This document shows positions 42,211 through 51,249 of a DNA stretch of 64,000 bases, piece after piece. Position numbers and translations under genes: made by a program. The DNA is from Desulfobulbaceae bacterium UBA2273. GTDB lineage: Bacteria; Desulfobacterota; Desulfobulbia; Desulfobulbales; Desulfurivibrionaceae. Location of the stretch: assembly GCA_002347095.1 (NCBI GenBank), contig DDWZ01000015.1:1-64000 (forward strand), read 5' to 3'. The stretch's first letter is position 1. Each line of letters opens with the position of its first letter. The notes beneath the pieces are model-generated. The model was given only the letters and a program-made list of their open reading frames with translations, did no database searches and was not told the DNA's origin.

Positions 42211-42959
42211 GGCACTCGCACGCTAAACGCGTCCCTCAATCGTTGTTCCAGCATGGCTGTAGACGGCGTATCTTCTTGATAATCAGGTTCGATACGATCA
42301 ATGATCTTCAGAGTGATACTATTTTTTAGCCTGGATTGAAAAAGAAATCTGCCAGGGGGAAACAGCTTATCCGTCTGCGCCAATTGCAGCACATAGATCG
42401 GCGCCTTGCACAGCCTGGCAATCTTCAAGGCCCCTTTGTGCAGATCGCCGACCCGGCCATCACGGCTCCGGGCGCCTTCCGGGAAGACAAAGAGATTGCC
42501 GCCGTCTTGGAAAAAACTCTCCATGGTCTGCATCTGCGCGAGCATCATTTTGGTAAAGCGCCCCTCGCCGCTGGCTGGGAAATAGCCCGATTTGCGGATA
42601 ATCCAGCCAAAAACCGGCATCGAGAAAAACCGCGTTTTGACAATGGTGCGGTGCCGTGCAAACAGGGCGATGAGCAGCAAGGGATCCAGGTAGGAGAGGT
42701 GATTGCAGACGATCACCGCCGACCGGATTGCCGCCACCTCCTGGTCAATCTCCCACTTGTGCCTGAGAGCGGTGACGCGGAGCAGGTAAAAGAACACCCG
42801 GTAAAAGCGGCTGTTCAACCGCTGGAAGCTGGCTTCCTTGTTTTTGGCAAACAGGGCAACGCCAAGATACAACCAGGAAAAGAACAGAAAGAAACCAAGA
42901 ATGAACCAGGCCCAGCAGAGGATGGTGACCAAAAAATCGAGGAACCGATCAACTTTCAT
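42207..42959 (-). CDS. PlsC-like 1-acylglycerol-3-phosphate acyltransferase
   Basis: A 250-residue membrane protein with an N-terminal transmembrane helix (LVTILCWAWFILGFFLFFSWL). The catalytic H-x4-D motif is in VCNHLSYLDPLLLIA (about residue 90), and the substrate motif is FPEGARSRDG (about residue 160). PlsC-type enzymes move acyl chains from acyl-ACP to a glycerophosphate acceptor. In this cluster it may place the special chain into a phospholipid. It lies between the FabF-like gene (gap 12) and the B12 radical SAM gene (overlap 4). Confidence 0.92.
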   Translation of the reverse strand: MKVDRFLDFLVTILCWAWFILGFFLFFSWLYLGVALFAKNKEASFQRLNSRFYRVFFYLLRVTALRHKWEIDQEVAAIRSAVIVCNHLSYLDPLLLIALFARHRTIVKTRFFSMPVFGWIIRKSGYFPASGEGRFTKMMLAQMQTMESFFQDGGNLFVFPEGARSRDGRVGDLHKGALKIARLCKAPIYVLQLAQTDKLFPPGRFLFQSRLKNSITLKIIDRIEPDYQEDTPSTAMLEQRLRDAFSVRVP

Positions 42960-42971
42960 GCGGCAAAGGGA

Positions 42972-44222
42972 CTAGTTGCCCATGGCTGTGCTGTTCTTGA
43001 CGAGCAGACAGGTATTGACCCCGCCGAAGGCAAAGTTCTGGATGGCGCCGATTCCTATGGTTGCCGGGGTTATCTCCTGGACATGGCGCAGCATGCTGCA
43101 GCGTTCGTCGATGTTTTCAAGGTTCAGGGTGGGGGCGACAAATCCTTGCTCCATCATGTAGAGGGTCAGGATCGTCTCAATCACCCCGCAGGTGCCCATG
43201 GTATGGCCCATGTAGCTCTTCAGGCCGCTGACAAAGGGGCCGTTGTCCCCGTAAACAGCGGCAATGGCCTGGGATTCGATCACATCGCCCATCTTGGTCG
43301 CCGTGGCGTGGGCACTGACAAAGTCCACCTCTCCGGGGGTGATCCCCGCATCGGCCAGGGCCAGGCGCAGGGTGGTGGTGATGCCGTCAAGGTTGGGCAG
43401 GATGAGGTCGCCGCCGTTGTTGTTGCAGGCAAAACCAATGACCTCACCTAAAATCGTTGCCCCGCGCCGCTTTGCCGATTCGTATTCCTCCAGAAGCACC
43501 GCGCCGCCGCCCTCGCCCACGACCAGGCCGTCGCGGCCGCTGTCAAAGGGCCTCGGCGTGCAGTGCGGCGTCTCGTTGTAGGCGGTGGAGCAGGCCAGCA
43601 GGTTGTCGAAAACCGCCACGGTGGTGGTGTCGTACTCGTCGGCGCCGCCGCAGAGCATGGCGTCCTGCATGCCGTACTTGACCATTTCATAGCCGAAACC
43701 GATGGCCTGGCTGCTGGTGGTGCAGGCGGTTGACGAGGCAATGACCCGGCCGGTGATGCCGAACATGCGGGTGATATTCACCGCCGTGGTGTGCACCATG
43801 GAACGGAGGTAATCCACCGCCCCGATGGAGGCAAATTTCGTCTCCAGCTCCTGGAAAAATGTTTTGTAAATCTCGCGTTGGACCGTGGGGCTGCCGTGGG
43901 TGGAGCCGAAGGCCACGCCCAGACGGCCGGAGGTGATGAATTCCTGCTCCAGGCCGGAGCGCTCCAGCACATCCTTGGCCACCTGGCAGGCATAATAGGC
44001 CACCGGCCCCATGGTCTTGCGGTGCGTCCGTTTAAAGCCGTAATCTATTTCATAATCCACGGTGCCGAAGACCCGGGAGTGGATATGCCGGTTCAGCAGC
44101 CCGTCGTCCCGCAGGGGCTTGACCCCGGATCTGCCCTGCCGGAGACTGGCGACGATATCGTCTTTCCCATAACCGATGGGGGTGATGGCCGAGCAGGCGG
44201 TGATGACGACGCGTCGCTTCAT
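42972..44222 (-). CDS. 3-oxoacyl-ACP synthase II (FabF-like)
   Basis: A 416-residue ketosynthase with the full Cys-His-His set: ASSTACTTSSQAIGFGYEM (Cys about residue 167), SAHATATKMGDVIE and SYMGHTMGTCGVIE. The last block normally reads GHxLGAAG and here has GTCG in place of GAAG, a mild deviation near the active site. It elongates acyl-ACP with malonyl-ACP. The acyl carrier protein gene is 19 bases upstream, and the PlsC-like gene is 12 bases downstream. Confidence 0.93.
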   Translation of the reverse strand: MKRRVVITACSAITPIGYGKDDIVASLRQGRSGVKPLRDDGLLNRHIHSRVFGTVDYEIDYGFKRTHRKTMGPVAYYACQVAKDVLERSGLEQEFITSGRLGVAFGSTHGSPTVQREIYKTFFQELETKFASIGAVDYLRSMVHTTAVNITRMFGITGRVIASSTACTTSSQAIGFGYEMVKYGMQDAMLCGGADEYDTTTVAVFDNLLACSTAYNETPHCTPRPFDSGRDGLVVGEGGGAVLLEEYESAKRRGATILGEVIGFACNNNGGDLILPNLDGITTTLRLALADAGITPGEVDFVSAHATATKMGDVIESQAIAAVYGDNGPFVSGLKSYMGHTMGTCGVIETILTLYMMEQGFVAPTLNLENIDERCSMLRHVQEITPATIGIGAIQNFAFGGVNTCLLVKNSTAMGN

Positions 44223-44241
44223 GGGTTTTGGCCGGAGGGCA

Positions 44242-44499
44242 TTAGGGTTTACGGGATGCGGCGATGACTTCGATGTAGTCGAGGATATCGTTGATGGTCC
44301 TGATCCCCATGGCCTTTTCCTTTTCCTCCCAGGTGAGGGAAAAACCGAGGATCAGCTCGATTTTCCCCAGCAGCTCGATGGCGTCGATACTGTCAAAGCC
44401 ATGATCGTCTCGGAGGTTGTCGTTGAGACCCGGCTGTTCAAACTCAAAATCCTCGGTCAGGATGGTCAGGATTTTCTTTTGTAAAACATCTCTGTTCAT
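44242..44499 (-). CDS. Acyl carrier protein (second of four)
   Basis: An 85-residue acyl carrier protein with the phosphopantetheine serine in GFDSIDAIELLGKIELILG (DSI, about residue 37). The N-terminus is unusually acidic (LTEDFEFEQPGLNDNLRDDH). It starts the minus-strand operon ACP, KS, PlsC-like, radical SAM, radical SAM. IS30 and a split repeat lie just upstream, so the operon may once have continued from the acyltransferase gene at 45889-46758. Confidence 0.92.
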   Translation of the reverse strand: MNRDVLQKKILTILTEDFEFEQPGLNDNLRDDHGFDSIDAIELLGKIELILGFSLTWEEKEKAMGIRTINDILDYIEVIAASRKP

Positions 44500-44677
44500 G
44501 ACAGGTGTCCAGGCAAGGGCTTAAAAAGACAAAAAATAATCGGATCGATGAAACTTGGATACTCTATTTTTCGTTTAAATTCAAATATGATTACCACTAA
44601 TCTTCAGCCAGTTCTTTAACGTCATTCCCGCGCAGGCGGGAATCCAGTCGATCTGGCTAATTTTCTGGATTCCCTAA

Positions 44678-45701
44678 ATTCACAAACGAAGTGCAACACT
44701 TTGGTAAGGTGTTGCCATGGAACAAAAATATGCCCATATCACCATTGAAGAGCGTTGCGAAATTGCCAGATTACAAGCCGCTGGGCTCTCCATGCGGCAA
44801 ATCTCGACAGCTTTGGATCGCGCGCCATCGACAATTGCTCGAGAGATGAAGCGAAATTCCAATCATAATGGTCAGTACCAACCTAGCTACGCGGAGCAAC
44901 AGAGCCGCGCTCGTCGTTGGACCGGGTCAAAGTTGGACCGCAACAGCGATTTACGCGAAACAGTGCTTTTCCGATTGGCTCAAGGCTGGTCTCCGGAACA
45001 AGTTGCCGGAAGGCTTGCCAAAGATTCAGGGACATGCGTGATTTCCCATGAAACCATCTACCGATTCATCCACGCACAGATCGCCCGCACAAAGGACTAT
45101 GCTTGGCGTCATTATCTGCCACGTGGCAAATCCAAGCGTGGCTGGCGCGGGCGTAAGGGTGGAAGCCCTGCTTCGTTTATTGCCCATCGGCGATCTCTGC
45201 GAGAACGCCCTGAAGAGGTCAATAGCCGCCAAACACCAGGGCACTGGGAGGCCGATCTGATGTTGTTTAGAACTTACGGGCAGGCCGTTCTCGCCTTGCA
45301 CGAACGTCACTCACGCTTACTCATTGCTACCAGGCAACCAAGCAAAGCCGCGCAGCCAGTCGCCAAAGCCATGAGGGAAATTCTGGCACCGTTGCCGCCC
45401 GCTTGGCGCCAGACAGTCACCTTTGACAATGGCACCGAGTTCGCTCACCATTATGACCTTCATGACCTCGACATCCAGACTTTTTTTTGTGACACATATA
45501 AACCTTGGCAAAAGGGCGGCATTGAAAACGCCATCGGCCGCATGCGACGCACACTCCCAAGAAAAATTGATCTGACAACTATTTCTGAAGACCGTTTTGT
45601 CGAATTAATCAGAGCATACAACAATACGCCACGAAAATGTCTGGACTACCAAACCCCAGCAGAATTATTTTGGAGTAAGATGTTGCACTTCAAATGTGAA
45701 T
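44678..45701 (+). mobile_element. IS30-family insertion sequence
   Basis: Imperfect inverted ends bound the element: ATTCACAAACGAAGTGCAAC at 44678-44697 and the reverse complement of a matching segment at 45681-45701 (ATTCACATTTGAAGTGCAAC). The total is about 1.02 kb with one transposase gene. It is inserted in the palindrome of a MITE-like repeat, a target type typical of IS30 relatives. Confidence 0.8.
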
Positions 45702-45727
45702 CCACCTTCCCGCCTGCGCGGGAATGA
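44717..45727 (+). CDS. IS30-family transposase
   Basis: A 336-residue transposase. The N-terminal helix-turn-helix ITIEERCEIARLQAAGLSMRQISTALDRAPSTIAREMKRN is typical of IS30. The DDE catalytic core is GHWEADLMLFRT (first Asp), TFDNGTEFAHHYDL (second Asp) and KGGIENAIGRMRR (Glu). The reading frame runs past the right inverted repeat and ends in the flanking palindrome (CESTFPPARE), so the last residues depend on the insertion site. All three acidic residues are present, so the enzyme looks intact and could be active. Confidence 0.95.
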   Translation: MEQKYAHITIEERCEIARLQAAGLSMRQISTALDRAPSTIAREMKRNSNHNGQYQPSYAEQQSRARRWTGSKLDRNSDLRETVLFRLAQGWSPEQVAGRLAKDSGTCVISHETIYRFIHAQIARTKDYAWRHYLPRGKSKRGWRGRKGGSPASFIAHRRSLRERPEEVNSRQTPGHWEADLMLFRTYGQAVLALHERHSRLLIATRQPSKAAQPVAKAMREILAPLPPAWRQTVTFDNGTEFAHHYDLHDLDIQTFFCDTYKPWQKGGIENAIGRMRRTLPRKIDLTTISEDRFVELIRAYNNTPRKCLDYQTPAELFWSKMLHFKCESTFPPARE

Positions 45728-45888
45728 CGGCGGTTATGTTAGACGAAGAATCCAAAAACCGTGTTTTGTCAACCAGTTGCCATGTCAGTCTTGAATGTTG
45801 GCTGAAGTTGGACGGTAATCGGAAATTCAAAAGGAACTTTTCCCGAACCCGGCAAGGGCCCAGGGATGGTCTCTGTCCGCAATGACGC

Positions 45889-46758
45889 TCACTGGAGAAA
45901 CCGCTCGAAATGATACCATTCAAAAGGATGTTCCCGTAGCATCTTTTCCAGCAGATCCGCATACTGCTGGGCCGCTTCGCCAATGGCCCGAGCCCGCTCT
46001 GCCCGCGCGTGCGGCCTGATGGCAATGGGGTCCGACAGGGTAAAGCGGTAGCTGTTTTTCCCGATCCGGAAGGCAAAAAAGACAAACAGCGGCGCCCCGG
46101 AGACCAAGGCAAAGATATAGGGCGCCTCGGGAAGATAGGCGTCATGGCCGAGGAAGCGGACCCGGACCTTGCGCTGATCGCCGCGCCAGACAATATCCCC
46201 GGTCATGGAAACTATTCCGCCTGATTGCAGAAAACGGATGCCCTCCACCGCGGCAAAGGGCGAGCCCCCTTCCTGATCGACCCCGATAATCGTCACCCCG
46301 GCCCGGCGCAGATCCTCTTTCTGCATCCGTTCCACCCCCTCTTTTTCCTTCACGCCCATATAGAGCAGGAGCTGCAGGTCCTCTTTCTGCTTCCGCAGCA
46401 GCCTGGCCGCCATCTCCCAGTTGCCCAAGTGGGACATGAGCAGAATCCCCCCCTGCTTGCCGATGACAGCCTCCAGTTTCCCCCAACCTTCGGGAGTGAA
46501 GCTGGTGGTGTCGCTTCTGTCTGCGAGGAAGCGATCAAGATGAATGGTGGTGAAATTCTGATATTGTTTGAAGGCGCACCACAGGTGATAGAGGCTACCG
46601 CGCTCCGGGAAGAGCGCCCCATAGAATCGACGGCTTTCCGGAACCCGCCCGGAACAGAAAAAATACCCTGCGGCGATGATCCGCGCGGTCACGGCCAGCA
46701 GCCAGGGGCCGCAGAGCCTGGTCATCCGGAGAAGAAATTTGTACCAAAATCCGTTCAT
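45889..46758 (-). CDS. LpxL-like lysophospholipid/lipid A acyltransferase
   Basis: A 289-residue membrane-associated acyltransferase of the LpxL/HtrB superfamily, with the catalytic motif HLGNWE in LMSHLGNWEMAARLL (about residue 110). It has an N-terminal hydrophobic segment (GPWLLAVTARIIAAGYFFC) and the C-terminal HPFEWYHFERFL that is common in aryl-polyene-type acyltransferases. Its start overlaps the stop of the GT2 gene by four bases. In aryl polyene clusters, a glycosyltransferase and an acyltransferase of these types (sometimes fused) attach the product to a lipid; the pair here is split but coupled. Confidence 0.9.
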   Translation of the reverse strand: MNGFWYKFLLRMTRLCGPWLLAVTARIIAAGYFFCSGRVPESRRFYGALFPERGSLYHLWCAFKQYQNFTTIHLDRFLADRSDTTSFTPEGWGKLEAVIGKQGGILLMSHLGNWEMAARLLRKQKEDLQLLLYMGVKEKEGVERMQKEDLRRAGVTIIGVDQEGGSPFAAVEGIRFLQSGGIVSMTGDIVWRGDQRKVRVRFLGHDAYLPEAPYIFALVSGAPLFVFFAFRIGKNSYRFTLSDPIAIRPHARAERARAIGEAAQQYADLLEKMLREHPFEWYHFERFLQ

Positions 46759-47456
46759 GAGCGGGAGGCTCCAAAGATTCGTTGCCAGATCAATCTGCTG
46801 AACGTTTTGGAGTTACGCCAAAAATCAAGCCACGGCTGAAAATGGCTGACCCGCTCTCCCTTGGCCTGATAGACAACCCGGACCGGCGCTTCCACGGTCT
46901 CGATGCCCCTCTGTTTTGCTCTGACCAGCACCTCCACCTCGAACTGGTAGCGGGTCGCCTTGACCCCAAGATGCAAAACCTCTGGCAGGGGGTAGAGCCG
47001 GAAGCCGGATTGGGAATCGGTGATGCGCGGCCCCCCGGCCGCCCAGACCCAGAAGTTGGAAAAGCCGCGGCCGAACCTGCTGGTCCAGGGCACATTTTTC
47101 CCCACCATTCCCTCCCGCCTGCCCACCACGATAATCCGTCTGTCGTCAGTCACCGCCCGCAGCAGGGACGTGGCATCTTCCGGGAAATGCTGGCCGTCGC
47201 CGTCGATGGTGATTGCCCAATCGCAGCCCTGTTCCGCTGCCGCGGCAAAACCGGTGCACAGGGCCGCGCCTTTCCCCAGATTGACCGGATGGCGGATAAC
47301 GGAAATCCCCGGGATGTCGCTGATAATTTTGGGGGTGGTGTCGGTGGAGCCGTCGTCGATCACAAAGAGGGGCAGGCCCAGTTTCAGGGCCTGGCGGATC
47401 ACCTCAGCGATGCGTTGTTCGTGATTGTAAACCGGGATAATGATTGCAACGTTCAT
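46755..47456 (-). CDS. GT2-family glycosyltransferase
   Basis: A 233-residue glycosyltransferase starting at ATG 47456 (MNVAIIIPVYNHEQRIAEV), which overlaps the stop of the DAK2-DegV gene. The nucleotide-sugar site includes FVIDDGSTDTTPKI, and the metal-binding DxD is in ITIDGDGQHFPED. The C-terminal region (RYQFEVEVLVRAKQRGIETV) matches dolichyl-phosphate-mannose-synthase-like GT2 enzymes. No transmembrane helices are present. It probably glycosylates a lipid carrier or the product head group. Confidence 0.92.
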   Translation of the reverse strand: MNVAIIIPVYNHEQRIAEVIRQALKLGLPLFVIDDGSTDTTPKIISDIPGISVIRHPVNLGKGAALCTGFAAAAEQGCDWAITIDGDGQHFPEDATSLLRAVTDDRRIIVVGRREGMVGKNVPWTSRFGRGFSNFWVWAAGGPRITDSQSGFRLYPLPEVLHLGVKATRYQFEVEVLVRAKQRGIETVEAPVRVVYQAKGERVSHFQPWLDFWRNSKTFSRLIWQRIFGASRS

Positions 47457-49156
47457 CGCTGCCCCCCTGCCAGGGCCAGGGACCAGGTGCCCGGACCCAT
47501 GTGGACCCCGGAGGTAAGCGACAGGGGCACCAGCAGGATCTCCGCTTCCGGCAGCAGCTTTTGCACCTGGGGCTGCACCGTTTGTTCCAGCCATTCTTCA
47601 TTGTCGGTGTACTGCAGCATGATCACCGAAGCACCACCCTGCCTTACCCGCAGCCTCTCCAGGACAAAAGCGATTTGCCCTTGCCTGCTGCGGACAACCC
47701 CCACCTTGCGCACCCCCTCGCTGGTCGGGCTGATCACGGGCTTCATCTGGAGCAGATCAGCAAAAAATCCCCCAGTCCGGGAGATTCTTCCGCCGGCCAC
47801 AAGGTAGCGCAGCTCATCTATAAAGACATACTCTTCGCAGTCGAGCAGGGCTTTTTGCACAAAACGGATAACCGCTTCTGGCTCCGTGGCTTGTTCAGCG
47901 CAGCGGGCGGCGAGCAGGGCAACGAGGCCGAGCCTGCCCGAGGCGGCGCCGCTGTCCACGACCTCCAGCAGGTTGTCCGGATCGTTTTCTTCTTTCCAGC
48001 GCCGGGCAGTGTCATGGTTGCCCGTGAATGCGGAACCGACGCAGAGGTAGAGGGTGCGGCCGAACTGCTGGCAGACGCTCTGATAGTGCTGATGCCGCTC
48101 GAAGATAGAGGCTTGGGCGGTGGTGACCTTCACCCCCTCCCGCATCAGTCCATAGAGATGCGTCGGGACATGCAGGCTTTCCGGCCTGCTTTGGCCCTGG
48201 GCCAGGATGTAGCTGTCCAGCAGGGTGATGCCGTGGCGTTGCGCCATCTCCCTGGTCAGGGAGCCGGCCCCATCGGTCATGATGTGGATGGCCTGCCTTT
48301 TCTCCGGGCCGGAAAAACCGGCAAAGCTGCCTGCGTCCATGGCCTCATCGGACCAGTCGACGATCTCGCCCAGCGCGGAAAGCTGGGCGCGCAGCAGATG
48401 CCGGTCCGCGGTATGGATGTGCACCTTGAAACCGGATTCCGCCGGGAGCACGACCACGCTTTGCCCCAATTCTGCCAGTACTTCCCCTCCGGCCGCTTGC
48501 TTGTCGCTGGTGTGGATGAGGGCATTCACGCAAAAACAATCCGTGGGGCTGGCCTGAAAATCATTGCTGATCGTAAGCCTGCCGGAAAAAATCTCCGTGA
48601 GCGGGGATGACAGGGTGGCCTGTCCGGCAAGTTGCCTGAAAAATCCCTCAAAAAAGACATACATGCCGAGCGCACCGGCATCGACGACGCCTGCCTGCCT
48701 GAGATCAGGCAGCAACTGGGAGGTGGCAAGAACCGTCTCTTGCAGCTCCTTGCAGAGCGTGGGATAGAGCAAAACAGGGTCCGTTTTACCGGCCAGGCTT
48801 GCGGCCAGGCAGTCAAAGACATTGAGCATGGTGCCGGACTGGGGCCTGGCCAGGGATTGCCAGGCCTTGGCCCGGCCCAGCGCCGCTTTTTCGGCCAGCT
48901 CGGCAAAGCTCTCCGCCTGGCAAAATTCCTGAAAAAAAGCGGCGGCGATATTGCCGGAGTTGCCCGTGGCGCAACGGGCCAGGAGATTGCCAATCTCGGC
49001 AATCTCTGCCTCGCGGTTCAGCAAGGGCGCCAGACTGATGCGCAGGTTGGCCCCGGTGTCGCCGTCGGCCACGGGAAAGACATTGATCCGGTCCAGGAGG
49101 TCGGCCCAGGCCGACAGGTTTTCGTAGCCGCTGGCAAAGGCGCTGCGCATGCTCAT
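47453..49156 (-). CDS. Fused DAK2-DegV protein (FakA-FakB-like fatty acid kinase)
   Basis: A 567-residue fusion. Residues 1 to about 190 form a DAK2/DhaL kinase domain with the nucleotide-metal motif VFPVADGDTGANLRISL and the downstream CATGNSGNIAAAFFQEF and QSGTMLNVFD. A middle region (about 190-290) corresponds to the FakA C-terminal domain. Residues about 295-567 are DegV/FakB-like, with IHIMTDGAGSLTREMAQRHG, SIFERHQHYQSVCQQFG and GRISRTGGFFADLLQMKPV. In Firmicutes FakA phosphorylates a fatty acid bound to FakB to give acyl phosphate. Here both roles are on one chain inside a lipid operon. Its ATG overlaps the stop of the AMP-ligase gene. Confidence 0.9.
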   Translation of the reverse strand: MSMRSAFASGYENLSAWADLLDRINVFPVADGDTGANLRISLAPLLNREAEIAEIGNLLARCATGNSGNIAAAFFQEFCQAESFAELAEKAALGRAKAWQSLARPQSGTMLNVFDCLAASLAGKTDPVLLYPTLCKELQETVLATSQLLPDLRQAGVVDAGALGMYVFFEGFFRQLAGQATLSSPLTEIFSGRLTISNDFQASPTDCFCVNALIHTSDKQAAGGEVLAELGQSVVVLPAESGFKVHIHTADRHLLRAQLSALGEIVDWSDEAMDAGSFAGFSGPEKRQAIHIMTDGAGSLTREMAQRHGITLLDSYILAQGQSRPESLHVPTHLYGLMREGVKVTTAQASIFERHQHYQSVCQQFGRTLYLCVGSAFTGNHDTARRWKEENDPDNLLEVVDSGAASGRLGLVALLAARCAEQATEPEAVIRFVQKALLDCEEYVFIDELRYLVAGGRISRTGGFFADLLQMKPVISPTSEGVRKVGVVRSRQGQIAFVLERLRVRQGGASVIMLQYTDNEEWLEQTVQPQVQKLLPEAEILLVPLSLTSGVHMGPGTWSLALAGGQR

Positions 49157-50508
49157 GTCTCTAGGAATTGGATAATGGCATCCCGGTCGTACTTGCCGTT
49201 TTCTTGCAGCGGAATCCGGTTGATCGTCTTGAGCACTCGCGGCAGGGCGTAAAATTCCAGGGAATCGGCCAGGGTTTGCCTGAGCAGTTTCATGTCCACT
49301 TCTGCCCCCTGGACCAGGGCCACAATCCGGTGTTCCCTCCCCCCGGAGTCGGGAAGGGCCATGACCACGCAGTCGCTGACCTTGGGCACTTTCTTGATAA
49401 CGGCGCGAACCTCTTCAAGATCCACCCGTTTGCCCCCCACCTTGGTCACCCCGTCCACCCGGCCCTTCAGGATAAATTGGCTTGTCCCGCTTCGTTCCAC
49501 CCGGTCGCCGGTGGTGAAAAAGCCATCGTCGGCCACGGGCAGCTCGGGGGAGAGAAAGGGGGAGCGCACACAGAGGCGCTCTTCTTTGATCTGCCAGGAG
49601 ACATCCGGGAAGGCGGTGAAAGATGTCTCGCCCAGGTGCCTGTTTCTGGTGGCGATGCCGCCCGTTTCGGTGGAGCCGTACACCTCGGCAATGCCCACTT
49701 TGTTAAGCTGGGAGAAGGCCACGTTGTCTTCCGCGTCCAGCATCCCGGCGGAGGAAAAGGCCAGTCTGAGGGAGGACGCCGCTATCGTTTTCCCCCGCAG
49801 GGCCCGGTAATGGGGAGGAATGCCGGCAAGAAGCGTGGCCCCCTGTTCCCGGATCACCTCAGCGATCTCGCCGGGGAACGAGGGGGTGGCCATGACGACC
49901 GAGGCCCCGGAAACCAGGGGCAGGATAACGGAGAACAGCAGGCCGTAGATATGATAGGGGGGCACGGTGGCGACCAGGCAGTCTTTTTCCGTTACGGCAA
50001 AGTGACGGGCCAGGGAAAATCCCTCGCCGAAAAGATTGCCCCCTGTTTTTGACCAGATCTGCGGCGTGCCGGTGGAGCCGCCGGTGAAGATCCTGAGCAG
50101 TTCCGTTTGCGGCGATACCTGGGCGCAGGGTGCATGAGCAGCCGAGGTTCTTGCTGGCGGACGGATGATGGCGGTGCCTGGGGGCAGCGCCCGGTCGGTA
50201 TCGGCAATGGCCGAGGTAAAGCCGGTGAGCTGCTGCATCCGGGCCAGGGCCTGGGCGGAAAAGGCGTAGGGCAGAAGCAGGGTCGGGCCGCCGGCCAGGG
50301 CGGCGAGAAGAACAGCGGCCATGACCGCCCTGTCGTCCACGGCAAGACAGAGGGAGACCCCCTCGTATTCCGGGCCGGAAAAGGCAACACGAAATCCGGC
50401 CGCCATGGCATAGACCTCGCCGAAGGTGGCGCCGGAGCGGATAAACTCCCGGCCCGGAAATTTTGGCCCCGCCAGGAGGGCTTGGATGTCTTGGGAATTA
50501 TTCAGCAT
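49153..50508 (-). CDS. AMP-dependent acyl synthetase/ligase
   Basis: A 451-residue adenylating enzyme, shorter than usual acyl-CoA ligases (about 520). Motifs include FTGGSTGTPQIWSKTG (P-loop-like), EVYGSTETGGIATRN, TTGDRVERSGTSQFILKGRVDG and the late lysine region IPLQENGKYDRD. It resembles the ligases of aryl polyene clusters (ApeH-like), which load a starter acid onto an ACP. No carrier domain is fused. It is followed within a 4-base overlap by the DAK2-DegV gene. A remnant region with a MITE lies upstream. Confidence 0.9.
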   Translation of the reverse strand: MLNNSQDIQALLAGPKFPGREFIRSGATFGEVYAMAAGFRVAFSGPEYEGVSLCLAVDDRAVMAAVLLAALAGGPTLLLPYAFSAQALARMQQLTGFTSAIADTDRALPPGTAIIRPPARTSAAHAPCAQVSPQTELLRIFTGGSTGTPQIWSKTGGNLFGEGFSLARHFAVTEKDCLVATVPPYHIYGLLFSVILPLVSGASVVMATPSFPGEIAEVIREQGATLLAGIPPHYRALRGKTIAASSLRLAFSSAGMLDAEDNVAFSQLNKVGIAEVYGSTETGGIATRNRHLGETSFTAFPDVSWQIKEERLCVRSPFLSPELPVADDGFFTTGDRVERSGTSQFILKGRVDGVTKVGGKRVDLEEVRAVIKKVPKVSDCVVMALPDSGGREHRIVALVQGAEVDMKLLRQTLADSLEFYALPRVLKTINRIPLQENGKYDRDAIIQFLET

Positions 50509-50645
50509 GGATAGTTTTTTATGACATTTTACTCTGCGATTTCGCTCGAGAACAATCCTTCATTTCAACGCTCAAGCTCATAGGCAGGCGCTTGCGCCGG
50601 TCATGTGCAGCACCTAGTTAGGCAAATAATTAATAAATACAAAAG

Positions 50646-51008
50646 TCATACCCCTGCCTTCCACCTCTCGAAACGCCTTGCAATTAAAGATGTCAAAGTA
50701 CATAAACCAAGAGAAAACATATAAAACGCCATCCCTGCATCACCAGCCTGTGTCTGCCTATAAATACCCACCTGCATAAATATTAATGCGGCGTGAATTG
50801 CAAAAAAACCAGAATATAGAACAGTATCAGAGTAATTTTTAATATTAACTCTGGCTATCCAGATCATGTACGGAAGTAGAAAAAACAAATAGTTTATAAT
50901 GTCAAATTTCACATCAAATTCTCTTGGCTCATATTTTCCATATATGCCAGTTGCTTGAGATATGAAGAATACAAATATTGGAAAAAATAAATGGAGATAT
51001 TTTTTCAT
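50646..51008 (-). CDS. Small membrane protein of unknown function
   Basis: A 120-residue protein starting at ATG 51008 (MKKYLHLFFPIFVFFISQAT); an upstream in-frame start at 51083 lies in a MITE end and is unlikely. Four or so transmembrane helices follow (IINYLFFLLPYMIWIARV, LYSGFFAIHAALIFMQVG, MAFYMFSLGLCTLTSLIA). The gene is AT-rich compared with its neighbours. It interrupts the lipid operon together with the uracil-DNA-glycosylase-like gene and the 212-base repeat, which suggests late arrival. No family is recognised. Confidence 0.55.
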   Translation of the reverse strand: MKKYLHLFFPIFVFFISQATGIYGKYEPREFDVKFDIINYLFFLLPYMIWIARVNIKNYSDTVLYSGFFAIHAALIFMQVGIYRQTQAGDAGMAFYMFSLGLCTLTSLIARRFERWKAGV

Positions 51009-51026
51009 CTTATAACCCAACAGTTG

Positions 51027-51238
51027 GTAGGTCGGGTAGAGCAAAGCGAAACCCGACAGTATCGTAAATCGTAATCGGAACACTTGATACTCGCCTCATC
51101 ACACAAAAATCTTCGCTACCCGTGGCTTGTGACGGCAAAAAAAAGTTGCGCCTTTCACCTGTGACCGGCGGTATCGTATGAGTTGCTTTCCGCGCTCAAT
51201 GTATCGTGTCGGGTTTCGCTTTGCTCTACCCGACCTAC
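51027..51238. repeat. MITE with perfect 32-base inverted ends
   Basis: GTAGGTCGGGTAGAGCAAAG-CGAAACCCGACA (51027-51058) is repeated as an exact reverse complement at 51207-51238. The 148 bases between contain no gene. Such elements move with the help of a transposase encoded elsewhere. Confidence 0.8.
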
Positions 51239-51249
51239 GACTGATCTTG

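Larger units (their letters stand above)
44588..45822. repeat. MITE-like repeat, copy 2, split by IS30
   Basis: The left part (44588-about 44677) begins TGATTACCACTAATCTTCAG and contains the palindrome ATTCCCGC-gcag-GCGGGAAT. The right part (about 45702-45822) ends in GGCTGAAGTTGGACGGTAAT. Both halves align with the 147-base element at 53164-53310. The IS30 element lies between them, at the palindrome. Confidence 0.65.
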
